DNA of 64,000 nucleotides, from assembly GCA_963920575.1 (NCBI GenBank), contig OY986965.1, positions 20,006,929 to 20,070,928 on the forward strand. Reading direction: 5' to 3'. The notes under the pieces were generated by a model. That model was given only the letters and a program-made list of their open reading frames with translations, searched no databases and was not told the origin of the DNA. This document shows, in pieces, positions 12,508 through 23,606 of this stretch (within the stretch, counting starts at the first letter, position 1; each line of letters starts with the position of its first letter). Made by a program: the position numbers and the translations under genes. The DNA is from Narthecium ossifragum (lineage: Eukaryota; Streptophyta; Magnoliopsida; Dioscoreales; Nartheciaceae).

Positions 12508-13702
12508 ACTTGGCTGTACGTCTTGCCTAGACGTTAAATAAAGCGCTGGGTGGGAGGCAACCCACCAAGGTAACCTGTTTTAAGTTTCAGTTTTTAGTTT
12601 TATGTTTTCTCTTTTGTTTGTCTTTTAGGTTTTCAGCCACCCTGAGGATCCTTGAGGAGATGTTCGCTTACTCTATCAGGTGGCATCATTCTTATTTACA
12701 TTATCTTGTCTCTTCTTTCTATGGAAATTTGGATAGCCACCTCCTACGTATGTTATTGTTTACGATGCACACATTGAGTACAATGTTAATTTCAGGTTGG
12801 GGGGTGTAGACATTCATGACCGTATTCATGCTACCTTGTGGGTATAATAGTGTTAAATTATACATGAGCTGAAATGTTTATCCGTATTATATATGTTGCT
12901 TCCATATAGATTGGCCTATACATTGATTGCATGCATGATAACCTGAAGGTAGAACATCATGTGACTCACACACAGACACTTTATGTGCAGTGGTAATTAT
13001 ACCCACCAGAGGAATAAGCATGCTATTGTTAATCAAGACCATGATTTTAGCTTTAGCTAGTGTTGAGTATTGCATGCAGAAAAAAAAAAACAAAAAAGAG
13101 AAAAGAAAAAGTTCTGGAGCTTTAATAAGCTGTGCCTAAACGACTATTAGGTGATCTACTGAGTAACCGAGTGTTCTTGCCTCAGGAAGCCGGGAGCTCG
13201 CGTAAAAAGGTAGAATCACTAATAGCTAAAAAAAACTACTCAGTGTTTTGCTAAGTAACCGGGTCTCTGCGCCTCAAGAAGCGGAGAGTGCTCGCGTAAA
13301 AAGGCAAAATGCATGATAGTTGAAAAAAGAAGAAGAAGAAGAAGAAAAACAAAAAGAGCATGTTGTACTTAAAGTGCGAGGGTTGGACGATTGGTCATGA
13401 AGATAGTAATGTGTTTGGACTAACGGTGGGTAGAATTTGCTTCTGTACGTAACATTTATTTGTCACGTCACATGTGTTCTTCTGGATGGTGATTAGCATG
13501 TTTGAAGTGTAGAAGTTAATTTCATGTGTTAGTAACATGTGCATGAGTATAGGACGTTTCGTGCTCTGTATTATATAGAACACTATTGACTTGACAAGGT
13601 AGGACTCTTATTATGCATGTTTACAACCTTGGACCGTTGGGGTGCTTAAGATTTTATGCGCTTAAAATTGCTAGAGACTAGCAATAATCTGGTTGGGGGG
13701 TG
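12508..13702 (+). other. Athila-like 3' non-coding region with hairpin and tandem repeat
   Basis: No gene is present where many Athila elements have an envelope-like ORF. Right after pol is a short hairpin, GGTGGGAGGCAACCCACC (12549-12566), a motif I recall recurring after pol in Athila-type elements. Two diverged copies of a block ending in CTCGCGTAAAAAGG lie at about 13150-13230 and 13245-13315, followed by a GAA-rich microsatellite near 13325-13345. The region ends with the polypurine tract at 13690-13702. Confidence 0.7.
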
Positions 13703-15178
13703 TGATGAGTGCATGAAACTGCACTCTGAACAGCCTTATAACCATCTCAATTGCTAGATTATTATCCTTAATCAACATCTTTATTACTATTTTTATATCT
13801 ATATGTTGCTTCACATAGTTGTGTGGAAAATGCAGGAAAAAGGAGAAAAAAGCTGAAAAGATTACATAAATCAACTTGAAAGATTAAACTGTACCTGCTC
13901 ATGAAGAACCAGATGATGTGACATACACCTTTAGAAAGATCTTGAAGTGTAGTTTCGGGAGAATTTTACGGTTCATGATTTGGAGCTGCATAGAGGAAGT
14001 TACAGTGTTTTTCGTAACAGTGCGCAGGCTGAATGAATAGTGACGGTCGACCGTAAGATCTCACAGTCGACCGTCGCGCTCAGAAATTCCTCCGAACGAC
14101 CATCGCATCATCCATGGCATCGATCGTCACGCTCAAAATTCTCACGGTCGACCGTCGCATCATCCGGGGCATCGACCGTCAGCCTCTGTCAAGCAAAACG
14201 CTTCTCAGGGTCAATGCGATGATCGATCGCCGCTCTTCCGAATTAATATGTACAGTTGACGGTCGACCGTCAGATCTCATGAATGACCGCCAGATCAGCA
14301 GAGAGCGTATAATGGACTCAGATCTAACCCGAGTTTAGGCCTATAAATAGGATACTTAGGGTTATCAAAGGGGGGCTTTTGGGAGGACTTTTCTGGAGTA
14401 TCTGGAGGAGAGGAAGCCGCGTTAGGGTTTTGTTTTCTTCGTCTTTCTTTCTTTATTTTTCTTTGAACACTTTTGTCATCTTCATGATGAGCATGAGTGG
14501 CTAGTTTCTTTTCTAAAGTACCGATGTAGCCCTAACTGAATCATTCTATGCTATTGGATCATGATTATTTAATCAGTTTATTTTCCTTGTTTCATTCATT
14601 ATTATAACTGAGATCTTCAATACCTTTATCTAGCCAATAAAAGTATTATAGATTGTGTTATGTGAGATTGGACGAGGGTTCATTCCCTAATCTTGCAGGA
14701 TCTATGAATGAATGAGATTTAGTCGAAGCCGGGTCCAAGCTAAGACACTTCTTGGTCCATAATTGTTCTTCAGAACTTAATGGATTCTTGATTGACCCTT
14801 AGCTATGGGTTCATTAACTAGGGTTAATTGGGGGTACTTGGTGAAGACCGCGATCGAACGGATCATCATACCGGAAGAGCGAGCCCTTGGAATTAAACTG
14901 AGATCTTGATTGATTCAATGCATAGAATGAGGATGTTATGGTGAAATCGGAACCTTACTATTCATCCATCATATTTCCATCTTTTCTTTTTTCATTATTA
15001 GATCATCTATTTTTGAGACTTCATATTTCTTATTTTCCCTTCCTTATTTTCTTTCTTTTCTATTCTTTAGCGTTTCACTCTAATAATCTTTACAAATCTC
15101 TGTGGGTACGATACTCGTATTGTTGCTATACAGATTGCACCGATTCATATACTTGCGAGATATAAAATTTATTCATCA
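13703..15178 (+). repeat. 3' LTR of the Athila-like element
   Basis: The LTR is 1476 bp with the same TGATGAGTGCATG start and TTATTCATCA end as the 5' copy. The palindrome segment is at 14040-14300 and the TATA box at 14342-14348. The AAACC duplication follows immediately. Confidence 0.93.
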
Positions 15179-17094
15179 AAACCCTACCTTAAACGCAAAT
15201 CCAAGCTTCAATCCTTGCTAATCCGCCGTCCCACGTCGCCGCCGCTACCTCCAGCTCGTCGGAGAGCCGCGGGAGTCCTCCCATAGCCGCAGCCGTTGCC
15301 GGAGAAGGAAGAGGGCTGCCGCGGAAGAGAGAGAGGGGAGGAAGGAGAAGGGGGGAGGGGCCCTCGCCGCCGCCTCCAGGTCGCCGGGGAAGGGACGGTG
15401 TCGCCGCGGGAGAGAGGAAGGGTTGCCACGGGAGAGAGAATGGAAGGAAGGAGGAGGGGGGGTTGGGCACGGGAAAGGCTAGGAAAGGGAGAGGGAAAAA
15501 GAAAGAAAAAGAAAGGAAAAGAAAGGAAGAGAGAGAGAAGAGAAAGCTAAGCCACTTAAGTGGCTGAGCTGGTCTAGCTGAGTCAACTAATCGGACTGGA
15601 TCCGATTTGACCCCAAATTACGATCTCGACGCAATCTCATCCAGATCTGATGATCGCGGACGCTTCTATTGGATCTATTCAATCACTTACATAAATTAAG
15701 ACTGTGTGTGCACTACGCGGGTGTGAAACTGACCGCCAAGATGCAATTTACCAAATTGCCCTTGGGGTCCAAAAGCAGCGATACGATCAACCGATCACAA
15801 ACGAAGGCCAACCAAGCCAAATCACAAAACCAAACCCTTGACCTACCGTGGTCGGACCGGGTTGGAGGGACGGGTCCTCACAACCTCTCACCCTTAAAGA
15901 AATTTCGTCCCGAAATTCGATAAGAGTTGGGTCGGAAACAACAAAACAAAAACAAGCACACCTGCACAAGACAAGAAAGGTTAGCAAGCTCGTAACCCGA
16001 GCAACCACCTAAGCTCTTGTCCCAAATCAGTGGCTACTCCCAAAGCCACACCTAACTCCAGTTCCAAGCCAACACGGCCGCACGGGGACGAGTCACAAGG
16101 GGAAAACATCCAGCGCCACAAGAAAACCACGAGCCGCAAAAAATCTCTCTGAGAGCTGAAGGCTGAAGCTGCAAGCTGAAATCTGGAAGAAAAGGCTCTG
16201 AAACGGGTTGCTGCTGAAGGTGCTCTCTACCAAGAAGTGCGTGAAATTCTGGTCAGACTAGTCGCTGCCTCGTCTCCGGCAACGCTCTATCTGGAATCTG
16301 AATTCCCGTGTCTGTCACAGGTACCTGCCCCAACTGAGACATCAACCCACTGCTCTGCTCCACGCCATGCGTCACGCCCGACTGCTCTGCGGTAAGCGCC
16401 TCGCGCCCCTCGCTACAAGCACCGTTGGTGGAAAGGAACCCGGCGGCTAGCACTCGAGCACCCTGTGAATTCCCTCTCAGTCTGGCGGTCCATGTCACCT
16501 CTCAAACAACTGGCACGACGCTGCTGCTGCCACCGCTGTCGCTGAAGCTGAAACCACTGCCTCTACCAACGGCTACCCTGTCGTTCCTCAGAAGCAGAAA
16601 CGACAACCCCGAAACTCACTACGACCACCGACTAACAGTCCGGTGTCAATCCTCAAGTCATCTGTCTCAGTATCCGGAGTACAGTCCAGGGCGTCCCCTG
16701 CTGTCGCTCCAGCATACCGAGCCAGGTGATCCAACCAACCCGCGTGCTGCCACGCGACGCGAGTACCAAGAACAGAGGAAGGTACTCCCAACTACACCAC
16801 CCTCCAAGGATAGGTGCCAGAGAACAGTACGCGAACTGTTCTCAACACACAACCAACAGTGTCTCTAGTGGCCCCGACAAGCGCCACTACGCATCACTTC
16901 CTGGGAAGGTAAGAAAACAACGGTGTGAAGCCCGCTGGGTCTACCGTGGGAAAAGATGCCTGCGCCTGGAGGGCGGGGCTGAGTCGGGTAGCCGGGTAAG
17001 CAATGCCACAACGCCTGGGTATGGTCCGGGGTTCGATATAAGTATATAGTAAGCCCTTAATAAACACAACGCGTTTTAAAACCGTGATGGCAGT

Positions 17095-17161
17095 GATCCG
17101 TCAGAAAACTCCAACGTTAAGCGTGCTCGGCGTTGGAGCGATGGGTGACCTCCTGGGAAGC
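17095..17161 (+). promoter_or_regulatory. 5S rRNA-derived segment in Cassandra 5' LTR
   Basis: The blocks GTTAAGCGTGCTC and GATGGGTGACCTCCTGGGAAG match the 5S gene's internal pol III promoter (A-box and C-box region). The middle is compressed compared with real 5S. This is the known Cassandra hallmark and is not a 5S gene. Confidence 0.85.
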
Positions 17162-17534
17162 TGGGAGGGGTAGCCCGGTTTTCGACGGTGAGCCCAAAGC
17201 GGACAATATTGTGTCGGGTGGGGCTCTCGGGTGGATCCTGGTCGGACCGGGAGCCCGCGGGACGGGGCCCAGTAGAGGGTCGGGGCGTTACAGTATGGTA
17301 TCAGAGCCGGTTCCCAACCGAAAATTGTGCCAGCGAGGACGCTGGGCCTCCAAGGGGGGTGGATTGTGAAGCCCGCTGGGTCTACCGTGGGACAAGATGC
17401 CTGCGCCTTGAGGGCGGGGCAGAGTCGGGGTAGCTGGGTAAGCAATCCCACAACGCCTGGGTATGGTTCGGGGTTCGATATAAGTATATAGTAAGCTCTT
17501 AATAAACACAACGCGTTTTAAAGCCGTGCTGGCA

Positions 17535-17612
17535 GTGATCCGCCAAAAAACTCCAAAGTTAAGCGTGCTTGCCTTGGAGTAGTCACACGATGGGTGACCT
17601 ACTGGGAAGTTT
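17535..17612 (+). promoter_or_regulatory. 5S rRNA-derived segment in Cassandra 3' LTR
   Basis: AAGTTAAGCGTGCTT and GATGGGTGACCTACTGGGAAG are present, with a longer middle section than the 5' copy (TAGTCACAC insertion). This copy is closer to canonical 5S in its A-box part. Confidence 0.85.
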
Positions 17613-17797
17613 TCCCAGATTTCTGCGGTGAGTCAAAAGCGAACAATATTGTGTTGGGTGGGGCCCTCGGGTGGATTCTGGTCGGACCGGGAGCCCAAGG
17701 CCGGGGCCCAGTGGAGGGCCGGGGCGTTACAAACAGCTTCCCAACTAAGCGATACTCCATGATGTCCAAAACATCCGGGATCCGAGACACCTCCTTC

Positions 17798-18337
17798 TAG
17801 TGATGGCAACGAGGCGAATATTGGAAATACCATACCCGTCCCCGCACTCCTCCACCCATACCATAACCGCCCCGTCCCCGCGCGGATAATGGGGATCGTG
17901 GACCATAACCATCCCCACGGGTACGCGGATATTACCCGCAATCTGCGGTTACCCGCAATCCGCGGTTATCCGCAAAACCTAAAAAAACCATTCAATTAGC
18001 ATTAAGCCTCTAAAATCTAAATCTAAATCCACCAAACTATCATCAACATTCGGTCTCTAAAATCTAGATCCACCAAACACTCATCAACAATTAGTTTTTA
18101 TTAGAGTATTATTACAAAAATAGAGTCTTTAAAATCCACCAAACCAACATTTAGTGGCGGGGCGGGGCGGATAGCGAGGCGGATATTACCCAATACCATA
18201 ATCCGTCCCGTACTTGCGCGGATTTTAAATTTGTAAACCATACCCGTATCCACGGGTAAAAAATCTATACCATACCCGTCCCCATCGGTGCGGATCAGGT
18301 CGGTTATCCAGCGGGGCGGTCAATTTTACCATCCCTA
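17798..18337. mobile_element. hAT-type MITE
   Basis: The 540-bp element starts TAGTGATGGCAA and ends TTACCATCCCTA (inverted: TAGGGATGGTAA). It is flanked by a perfect 8-bp duplication, CCTCCTTC (17790-17797 and 18338-18345). Its interior is full of CGGGTA/TACCCG and GCGGGGCGG repeats that can fold back. There is no ORF. TAG...CTA ends and an 8-bp duplication place it in hAT. Confidence 0.88.
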
Positions 18338-18701
18338 CCTCCTTCAATCAGTCCTCTACTGTCGAAGGATCTCCAACATCGTCTCTGGCCCACAACGGGT
18401 CCACCTCTCGGGATTCCAAGAGTATAAAGGCGACACACGTCCTATTCCCTACTCGCTCATCTCCAGTACGGGGGGAAGCACTGTCAGGCGAGGGAACGGA
18501 CGACACCGGCCTGCGTGCACACCTCCCCCTGAGTCGTCACGACACTGCCGAAAACCAAAATACAGCAGCAATCAAGATAAATAAACACATCACACACAAT
18601 CGCAAACAGCCATGCAAGGATGTTCTAAACCTAGAACTATCCCATTCCACACTCAAAACCTTAACCACAAGCCTAATCCTATCCCTGGGACGTACAGCCT
18701 G

Positions 18702-18712
18702 CTCTGATACCA
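18702..18712 (-). other. Primer-binding site of the Tekay-like element
   Basis: On the minus strand TGGTATCAGAG follows three bases after the LTR terminus at 18716, matching the 3' end of initiator-Met tRNA. It marks 18716-55859 as the 5' LTR of the minus-strand element. Confidence 0.8.
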
Positions 18713-19004
18713 AGTTGTCATGCCCCGACCCAGAAAACCTATCCATTAGAACATGCTAACCCTTGAGATTATTAGGATACTAATTGCATGCATCTCGAAG
18801 AATTAAACACGGTAAAACACCGAAAATCCACTAAATTGCCAAATCCCAAATTTCTACATTAAATACTAATTAGAGGCGATGAAATTTCCTAATCATTGTT
18901 TCGCAGTAGTTTCGGAAACAATTCGCCAAAAATCGTATATAAATCCAAAAATCACGGAAGAACCCTCAGTTCATGGCAGCTTGGGAGAACCCTCAGTTCC
19001 CCTT

Positions 19005-19994
19005 TGTTCGTGGATAAAACGTCGATCTCACGGGGACGAGATTTCTATTTATTTCCGAGCAAATCATTTTTAATCGCAGGCACCACACCCCTGGATCGCC
19101 AAGTCGGCGAATCCATCATTTACATCCCCTCAGGGAATACCTCCGATTCTAGATCAAATAAAAATAAAAATTTTCCCATAATAATAATAATAAAAGGAAA
19201 ATGAAATGTCGTGAGGTCTTGGACCACCACGTTCATCGCCATGCAGGATGTCTTTGTCGCCGGGGCTTCAAGTCCGCCGGAGTTTGAGAAAGACGTTATC
19301 TGAGTGTCGGAGCTTCACTGCCGGGTGTTTGGAGGCTGCTGGAGTCAAAGAACACCGTTCGAGAATATCTTCAGATGCTTCTTGGTCTTTGTCGCAGAAG
19401 CCTTAGGGCCGCTGGAATCCGGAGGATGTCGTCCGAACGCCGAAGCCGATGCCGTCCGAGCGTCGATGCCTGTGGCGTCGAAGGAGTGCTGTCCAAGTCT
19501 TGTTCCGAAGAAGACGTTGAATCATGTTGCAGAAGCCACGAATTATGTGGTGCGCGTATATTTTTGCCAGGACTTAGGCGAATTTGAAGTCGGGTATTTG
19601 TTTGGGTTTATTTGAATTTTCGGATTTTTCCCTTATTTATTTCAGGGAATTTTCTGTAATTTCCCATGTGTGGTGGAAAATTACCAAAACGCCCCTATAT
19701 TTGCACAGCTTATTTAGGATTCCATCAAAGCTATGTAAGGGCTATTTTGGAGTGTAGTGGGAAATTTAGACATGCATTTTAGTCTAAATTCCCAAAATAC
19801 CCTTGGATGGGTAAAATTACCAAAATACCCTTATTCCTCCAGTTTGTATAGGATGCCGTCAAAACCGGGGATATGTAGGAGATTTGGATGGACTCAACTG
19901 TGTGTGAGCCAATTTGGGTTTGGTGCGTGCAGATTCAGCCCGGGGACTTCTGCAAATGTAGTCTACTTAGCCCTAGCTAAAATCGATGACAAGA
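19005..19994 (-). repeat. Left (3') LTR of the Tat element, internally deleted
   Basis: The segment 19005-19545 matches 49725-50257 of the right LTR (GTGGATAAAACG, GTGAGGTCTTGGACC). It then jumps to sequence matching 52588-53036 (ATGTGGTGCGCGTAT). About 2.3 kb present in the right LTR is missing. Confidence 0.85.
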
Positions 19995-20939
19995 GATGCC
20001 CCCTCGAGGCCTGCGCGTGAAATTCATGTAATTTGAACGGGCAGGGCTCAAAAATTTTTAGTGACTTGTTCACTGGTATTTGTCATAAACAACTTGGCCA
20101 TATATGTGGCCTTGCCGTGATTTTTTTTTGAAATCACAAATTTCGTGGAAACTGCGATTCTAATTTTGAGAAGATTGCGATCATGTATATCTTGAGATCG
20201 CAAATTTCAGCAAATTGCAATCATATATATATATACTAGTTAATGCCCGTGCCTACGACACGGACACTCATGCAATGCGGCACAAAATATTTAGGGTTTC
20301 TAAACGAAATTTTTTGCAGTTGCTCCCTTGTACCGAGGGTTAACAACCAAACTCAACATAGGGCAACGAACAGAAACATTAAAAACTGGATTAATTCTCC
20401 ATCTTCATGATAAGTTTTTGAAACTTCTAGACATTCCATTCCACTTTGTGAGTATTGCTTAAATCAACATAAGATCTATCCCACAAACAACCAATCATGA
20501 AACCATTCGATGCATTCACAGAAATCAAGAACTAACCAGCATAAATTAATGACCAAATAGAAGAAAAATTAATAACAGAATCCAAGAATGGCCAGGCTTC
20601 TTCTCCAAGTCTCTCAATACACTTCTGCATACAATTGCTTAAACACTACCTGATATTCTATGGCAAATTATACTGCATTGAACTAAAGAGATTATGCTTA
20701 AACCAAGAAGGGTAAAGTTATAGTTCCCACTCATAATTTGAATGTTATACTTGAACGTGTAGTATCTCTTCTAAACTGAAAAAAAGGGACTAAATATAAG
20801 GAAGATAATTTACCATAGAACATCAGGTAATTCAATTAAAGAATGGTGAGAAATCAGTTGTTCGGCAATTTATCATAGAACATCATGACTAAAAAAAGAT
20901 AACTTACCATAATGGTCATTCAAGAGTGGTCATTCATAT

Positions 20940-21571
20940 AACGAAGAGCGGTTTTTGAAATGTCTCACCTATAAAACATAAAGAACGGTTCAGATTTATC
21001 TCCACATCAATCCAATAGTCTAGGTTAGATGATCAACTTTGAGATTCACAGCCAAAAGCTTTTTCCCGTCCAAAACTCCCGCCCAATCAATTCAGCCGAG
21101 AGAGAGAGCAGTAAAAGTTTTCTCCTATCCCTCATCCCTCCCATCCCATCAGCCAAAACTCCCTCATCCCTCCCATCCCTCTCCCCCGTCCCCTCTCCCT
21201 CTACCCCTCACCCATCCCCTCCCCATGCCCTGTTCCCCATCCCCATCCCCCTCTCTCCCTCTCTGTTCCCCTCACCCATCCCCTCTCCTCTCCCCACGCT
21301 GACTCGCCCGACCTCGCCCAACCCTCCGTCAGCCGCGCCATCGCCGACCTCGCCCAACCCGAATGGCTTGACCATCGCCCCACGCCGTCGCCGACCAAGC
21401 CCGAGGTCGTAGCCACGCCCCCCTTCCCACGCCTCTCAGACCACGATCATCGCCCCAGCACCGCCTCTCGGACCGCCTGAAGGAACCCCCAGTCTACGAT
21501 ATGTATCCCACCCCCCTCTACTCCGAGCCATCTCTCATCTCCCATCCCTCTTTCTCACTCTCACTTCCCTC
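20940..21571 (+). repeat. Inverted copy of the Helitron 5' region inside Helitron A
   Basis: GGTTTTTGAAATGTC and CCTATAAAACATAAAGA match the start of Helitron B at 27651-27690, in plus orientation, opposite to Helitron A. The following CT-rich stretch, like that of B, can encode a proline/serine-rich frame (21029-21412). It abuts a minus-strand 3' terminus at 21572. The stretch 20240-20940 before it has no gene. Confidence 0.65.
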
Positions 21572-21600
21572 CTAGTAAATGCCCGTGTCCACGACACGAA
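21572..21600 (-). other. Second Helitron 3' terminus inside Helitron A
   Basis: On the minus strand it reads CGTGTCGTGGACACGGGCAT then TTACTAG: a hairpin and CTAG end like that at 20236, followed by G instead of T. A shorter Helitron unit, 21572-26124, may therefore exist inside the longer one. Confidence 0.6.
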
Positions 21601-22862
21601 AATTAAGGATTTTTTTCAAAAAATTTTAAAAATAATAAATTTAAATATAAATTCGCTGCTGGATATAATTTAGATTAAACAATAAATAAACACATAGGAG
21701 AATAGAGCATTCTATATATGTCATATATCAACAAAACTACAACTTAAAAGAATACATTTAAAACAATATTCTATATTGCAGCTTCAATTTTTCAGCTTAA
21801 AAGATATTCTCTATTGATACATTTACAACTTAAAATATATTTACATCAACATATCATCACTCAAGCATCAAGCTGCAATGAGTCAATAAGGTCTTTCTTT
21901 ACATCAATATCTTTTGAATCAATCAGTCTTCAATTTTTCAGCAGAAGATCTAACTTTTTCGAAACTGCATTCAACTTAACAACATTCTGTATTGCACCTT
22001 AACAGCAATACATGCTCCCCCTTGAATAGCAAATCCATGGTATCATTCACCCAGCGAATAGCAAATCCACCATCCTTGAATCTATCAAATATAAAATAGA
22101 ACTTAATTAATCTATATGGAGCTTTTGACGTAGATATAAATATAAGTAGAAAATAGAACTTAATGATAACAGTTGATTTTGGGACAACATGGATATGCAG
22201 AACAGTCATCACAATGATATCATGTCATGAAACACCTCACATGATTAATTTTCAAGGACACTAATTTCTGCTTACCCTTTGATCAAACCATATCTGAGAT
22301 CATGCCTGTCAAGTGTTACGCTTCCTTAGCGATTAGCCTCATGCTTAAACTTATACAGCCTTCTCATACATATCAGCGTCTAAGCCTCCTCTTTTCCACA
22401 TCCAATTGTTATATATACGTATATGCCCAATATATATCTACATACACATGCCCAGTATGCATATATGCACACAAAAAACACATTGTTAGACCGAGATGTG
22501 ATATTGACAGAAAGTACAAAACAAAATTTAATATTAAAAATGCATGTAAGTCTGTCAATATGAACATTGTTTTGGAAACTATGTGTTTGACATGGTGATG
22601 GTTGAATGTGTTGAACCTGATCATAGCACGCAAGAGCAATTAAAGTATAGAATATTAGATCCATCATCTGCTCAAATACTTTTACATCATCAATGAAAAC
22701 CTGCAACAAAAAGGAAAAAAGGTTAGGACAACTAAGAAGAAATATAACTTTTTCACAAAGTAAATCTATTGCTCGCCAAACTTCCTAAGATATTTACTTT
22801 TTCACAAAGTAAATCACTGGGGGAAAAAATGAATACCAACTCTTTGGTGAAAATAAGAACAC

Positions 22863-23606
22863 TGAACGTCCCCAAGTAGAGATCCTTGTTCCCTGCCACC
22901 CTTCCTATTCTTGCCTACCACCTCCCATGCTGGTGATGTCCGTCGCATATCAATTAGTTGTACATTATCAGCTTAAATTAAAGAATGCACATTATATGGC
23001 AGCATTACAATCTCAGAGTTATCAAATAACTATGCCTTTCATCTGCATAGATTAAGGTTTATGTTCTTCCAATCCGCATGTTAATCTTGCCAATGGTTAA
23101 TAAAAAATTTGAAAGCAATATGACATAGAATCAGGTTTTGAACTTTAGGAACAAATAACTCAATATAAGTACACACATATTCATTGTGCCATCATGCAAA
23201 ACACATTAGATATTCTATGACTTGTACAGATATAACTGAATAATTGCACACTGGCCAGAAAAAAGACTAATATGCTTAAAAATTACTGTATAAAATATCT
23301 GAGCTATTGTATTCTGATAATGTCTGATGAAACATGTGTCTCTTTGCAGCAGGAGAAAAATTATTTCAATAAAACCAGCGATATGATCTCTTAAACTCGT
23401 GAGCCAACTGTACAAAGTGATGGTTAATAGCAATTTGGTTCAACTCTCTCAAAAATAGCTATTAGTAAAGAGCTATATATACCTTGTCACTCCACGATAA
23501 ATCGAAGCACCCCGAGAAAATCCACTGCTCTTCCTGCATTGCAGTAAAAATTGTATAATGCTCTGAAATATTGAGGCATAAACTTTCTCGACATATTCCT
23601 GCCTCG
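22863..23606 (-). pseudogene. Captured ANT/PLETHORA-type AP2 gene fragment
   Basis: Two minus-strand exons spell the second AP2 repeat of the AINTEGUMENTA/PLETHORA/BABY BOOM group. Exon at 23533-23483 reads RKSSGFSRGASIYRGVTR and ends in a GT donor. Exon at 22939-22863 reads HHQHGRW, stop, ARIGRVAGNKDLYLGTF and ends in a GT donor. The stop (TAG) replaces the expected glutamine codon, and the acceptor before HHQ reads GG instead of AG. The reading phase across the 543-bp intron is correct. A possible upstream exon trace (RQEYV, about 23606-23590) fits the sequence normally preceding RKSSGF. The rest of the gene is not seen. It is a captured, non-functional host gene fragment. Confidence 0.85.

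Larger units (their letters stand above)
5624..15178 (+). mobile_element. Athila-like Ty3 LTR retrotransposon, complete but inactive
   Basis: This is a 9555-bp element with LTRs at 5624-7100 and 13703-15178 and a perfect AAACC duplication at 5619-5623 and 15179-15183. The primer-binding site after the 5' LTR, TGGCGCCGTTGCCGGGGA, matches tRNA-Asp, as in Athila elements. The polypurine tract GGTTGGGGGGTG lies directly before the 3' LTR. One reading frame (7150-12507) carries gag, protease, RT, RNase H and integrase. There is no envelope-like ORF in the 1.2 kb after pol. The LTRs differ at roughly 15-20 sites in their first 380 bp, so the insertion is not very recent. Confidence 0.93.
2885..15882 (-). 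repeat. 3' LTR of the Tekay-like element, interrupted
   Basis: The LTR starts at TGTCACGCCCCGACC (2885) and ends at GGTCCTCACA (15882). It is split by the Athila-like element (5624-15178) and a MITE (4394-5192), leaving about 2.6 kb of LTR. The same family appears at 18716-55859, 56032-59405, 61630-63350 and 63351 onward, sharing both termini. Shared internal blocks include one at about 3310-3360 (GTAGGAGTGAGC) and one at about 3445-3525. The parts at 2885-5623 and 15184-15882 hold no gene; 15290-15540 is a purine-rich low-complexity tract. Confidence 0.85.
16924..17731 (+). mobile_element. Cassandra-type TRIM retrotransposon with 5S-derived LTRs
   Basis: Two LTRs, 16924-17292 (369 bp) and 17365-17731 (367 bp), both run from TGTGAAGCCCGCTGGG to GGGGCGTTACA. 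Only 72 bp separate them. That spacer starts with the initiator-Met primer-binding site TGGTATCAGAGCC (17296) and ends with the polypurine tract AAGGGGGGTGGAT (17352-17364). The flanks are AACGG and AACAG, a slightly decayed 5-bp duplication. Each LTR holds a 5S rRNA-like segment. There is no coding capacity, so its proteins must come from other elements. Confidence 0.93.
15883..18715 (-). other. Internal region of the Tekay-like element, no gag-pol
   Basis: On the minus strand it begins with the primer-binding site (18702-18712, TGGTATCAGAG) and ends with the polypurine-rich stretch at about 15883-15900. A Cassandra TRIM and a hAT MITE are inserted in it. The remaining 1.5 kb (15900-16920, 17737-17789, 18346-18700) has only short, composition-driven open frames on both strands and no RT, integrase or zinc-knuckle motif, which makes this a large non-autonomous derivative. 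Confidence 0.7.

Noticed and set aside
15296..15550. 84-codon Glu/Arg/Gly frame
   Set aside because: It comes from a GA-rich low-complexity tract inside an LTR.
16425..16868. 147-codon plus-strand frame
   Set aside because: It is antisense to the non-autonomous element, has no motif, and overlaps equally long frames on the other strand.
17296..17308. tRNA gene fragment (TGGTATCAGAGCC)
   Set aside because: It directly follows an LTR end and is a primer-binding site, not a tRNA. The same applies at 18702-18712 and 7107-7124.
17095..17612. 5S rRNA genes
   Set aside because: Both 5S-like segments are partial and lie at the same place in paired LTRs with a Met primer site between them. They are Cassandra LTR parts.
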